DNA of 5,935 nt from Caryophanales bacterium UBA5732 (GTDB taxonomy: Bacteria > Bacillota_I > Bacilli_A > Izemoplasmatales > Hujiaoplasmataceae), in NCBI GenBank assembly GCA_002419445.1, contig DIGC01000043.1, forward strand, positions 1 to 5,935. Reading direction: 5' to 3'. The position numbers and the translations under genes were made by a program. Shown here one piece after another: positions 5,678 to 5,935 of the stretch (positions are counted from its first letter, which is position 1; each line of letters opens with the position of its first letter). Under the pieces are notes generated by a model. It saw only the letters and a list, made by a program, of their open reading frames with translations. It did not search any database and had not been told where the DNA came from.

Positions 5678-5683
5678 AAGGAG
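5678..5683 (+). promoter_or_regulatory. Ribosome binding site AAGGAG of the 3'-edge gene
   Basis: AAGGAG is followed by seven bases (ATTCATT) and the ATG at 5691. It is the main support that this truncated frame is a real gene. Confidence 0.8.
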
Positions 5684-5690
5684 ATTCATT

Positions 5691-5935
5691 ATGCAAGATA
5701 TTTATCAAAAATTGAATAAGGACTATTCAATTGATGAACTTGGCGAAAGTTTAGTAACTGTTCCTGGCGAAGAAATAGCTATGTTTTTAGCAGAGCTTGA
5801 CATCAATATTCCCCGTTCGATTCGTTTTGGCGCTTTACAAAAAACTCTTTACCCAATACTTGAACAAGAGTATAACGAGTTATTAAAAGAGGAAAACGAC
5901 GTCGAAGGTCCTGAACGTCTTGAGGATTCTAGAAG
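5691..5935 (+). CDS. Unrecognised acidic protein, 5' part only
   Basis: The frame is open from ATG 5691 to the window edge (81 codons plus two bases), so the end is missing. I do not recognise it. The visible part has no signal peptide or membrane segment and is rich in Glu, Asp and Leu, which suggests a cytoplasmic protein. Residues about 27-57 read as helix (EEIAMFLAELDI), a short extended piece with PRSIRFG, then a second helix (ALQKTLYPIL). This loosely resembles the helix-extension-helix layout of SAP-type nucleic-acid-binding domains, a weak inference from pattern only. From about residue 58 the sequence becomes a charged helix (EQEYNELLKEEND) that could begin a coiled coil. It has a strong extended -10 promoter, a palindrome at the start site and a good ribosome binding site, so it is expressed on its own and possibly repressed. 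Confidence 0.8.
   Translation, partial: MQDIYQKLNKDYSIDELGESLVTVPGEEIAMFLAELDINIPRSIRFGALQKTLYPILEQEYNELLKEENDVEGPERLEDSR

Overview
The window reads as chromosomal DNA of an AT-rich, low-GC Gram-positive-type bacterium. The start signals are Firmicutes-like: GGAGG-type ribosome binding sites, TATAAT/TATACT -10 boxes (three with the TGn extension), and short hairpin terminators. Tryptophan is encoded by TGG in the genes I checked and no TGA readthrough is needed, so a Mycoplasma-type genetic code is unlikely. A lineage near Acholeplasma, Izemoplasma, Haloplasma or Erysipelotrichia would fit, but that is inference. No mobile element, CRISPR array, tRNA or rRNA was seen.

Layout. Three minus-strand genes lie at 26-4395, followed by two plus-strand genes from 4542 to the window end. 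Minus strand, in order of increasing coordinate: (1) 26-1009, an unrecognised polytopic membrane protein made of two related halves; (2) 1113-2633, a diguanylate cyclase with a 7TM sensor, a PAS-like region and an intact GGDEF motif; (3) 2800-4395, a lipoprotein that is almost entirely a 250-residue unit present twice, each copy starting with a domain resembling the extracytoplasmic middle domain of RsgI-type anti-sigma factors. Plus strand: (4) 4542-5564, a ketopantoate reductase (PanE/ApbA) family enzyme; (5) 5691 to the edge, the first 81 codons of an unrecognised small acidic protein. Genes 1, 2, 4 and 5 each have a recognisable promoter of their own. Hairpin terminators follow genes 2, 3 and 4, so most genes look monocistronic. 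Genes 3 and 4 diverge from a 146-bp intergenic region.

Function. There is no evident single pathway. Genes 2 and 3 both look like surface signalling parts: a membrane sensor making c-di-GMP, and a surface-anchored double RsgI-like module without its usual transmembrane helix or cytoplasmic anti-sigma domain. Gene 4 is metabolic (NADPH-dependent reduction, possibly pantothenate/CoA). The most unusual item is the lipoprotein: both copies keep the Asn-Pro pair at the position where RsgI proteins are reported to cleave themselves. Second are the internally duplicated membrane protein and a perfect 7-bp-arm palindrome sitting on the transcription start region of gene 5.

Start corrections: for genes 1, 2 and 4 the longest reading frame begins too far upstream. 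In genes 1 and 2 the first ATG overlaps the promoter -10 region, and in gene 4 it abuts the ribosome binding site. No stretch longer than 300 bases lacks a gene.
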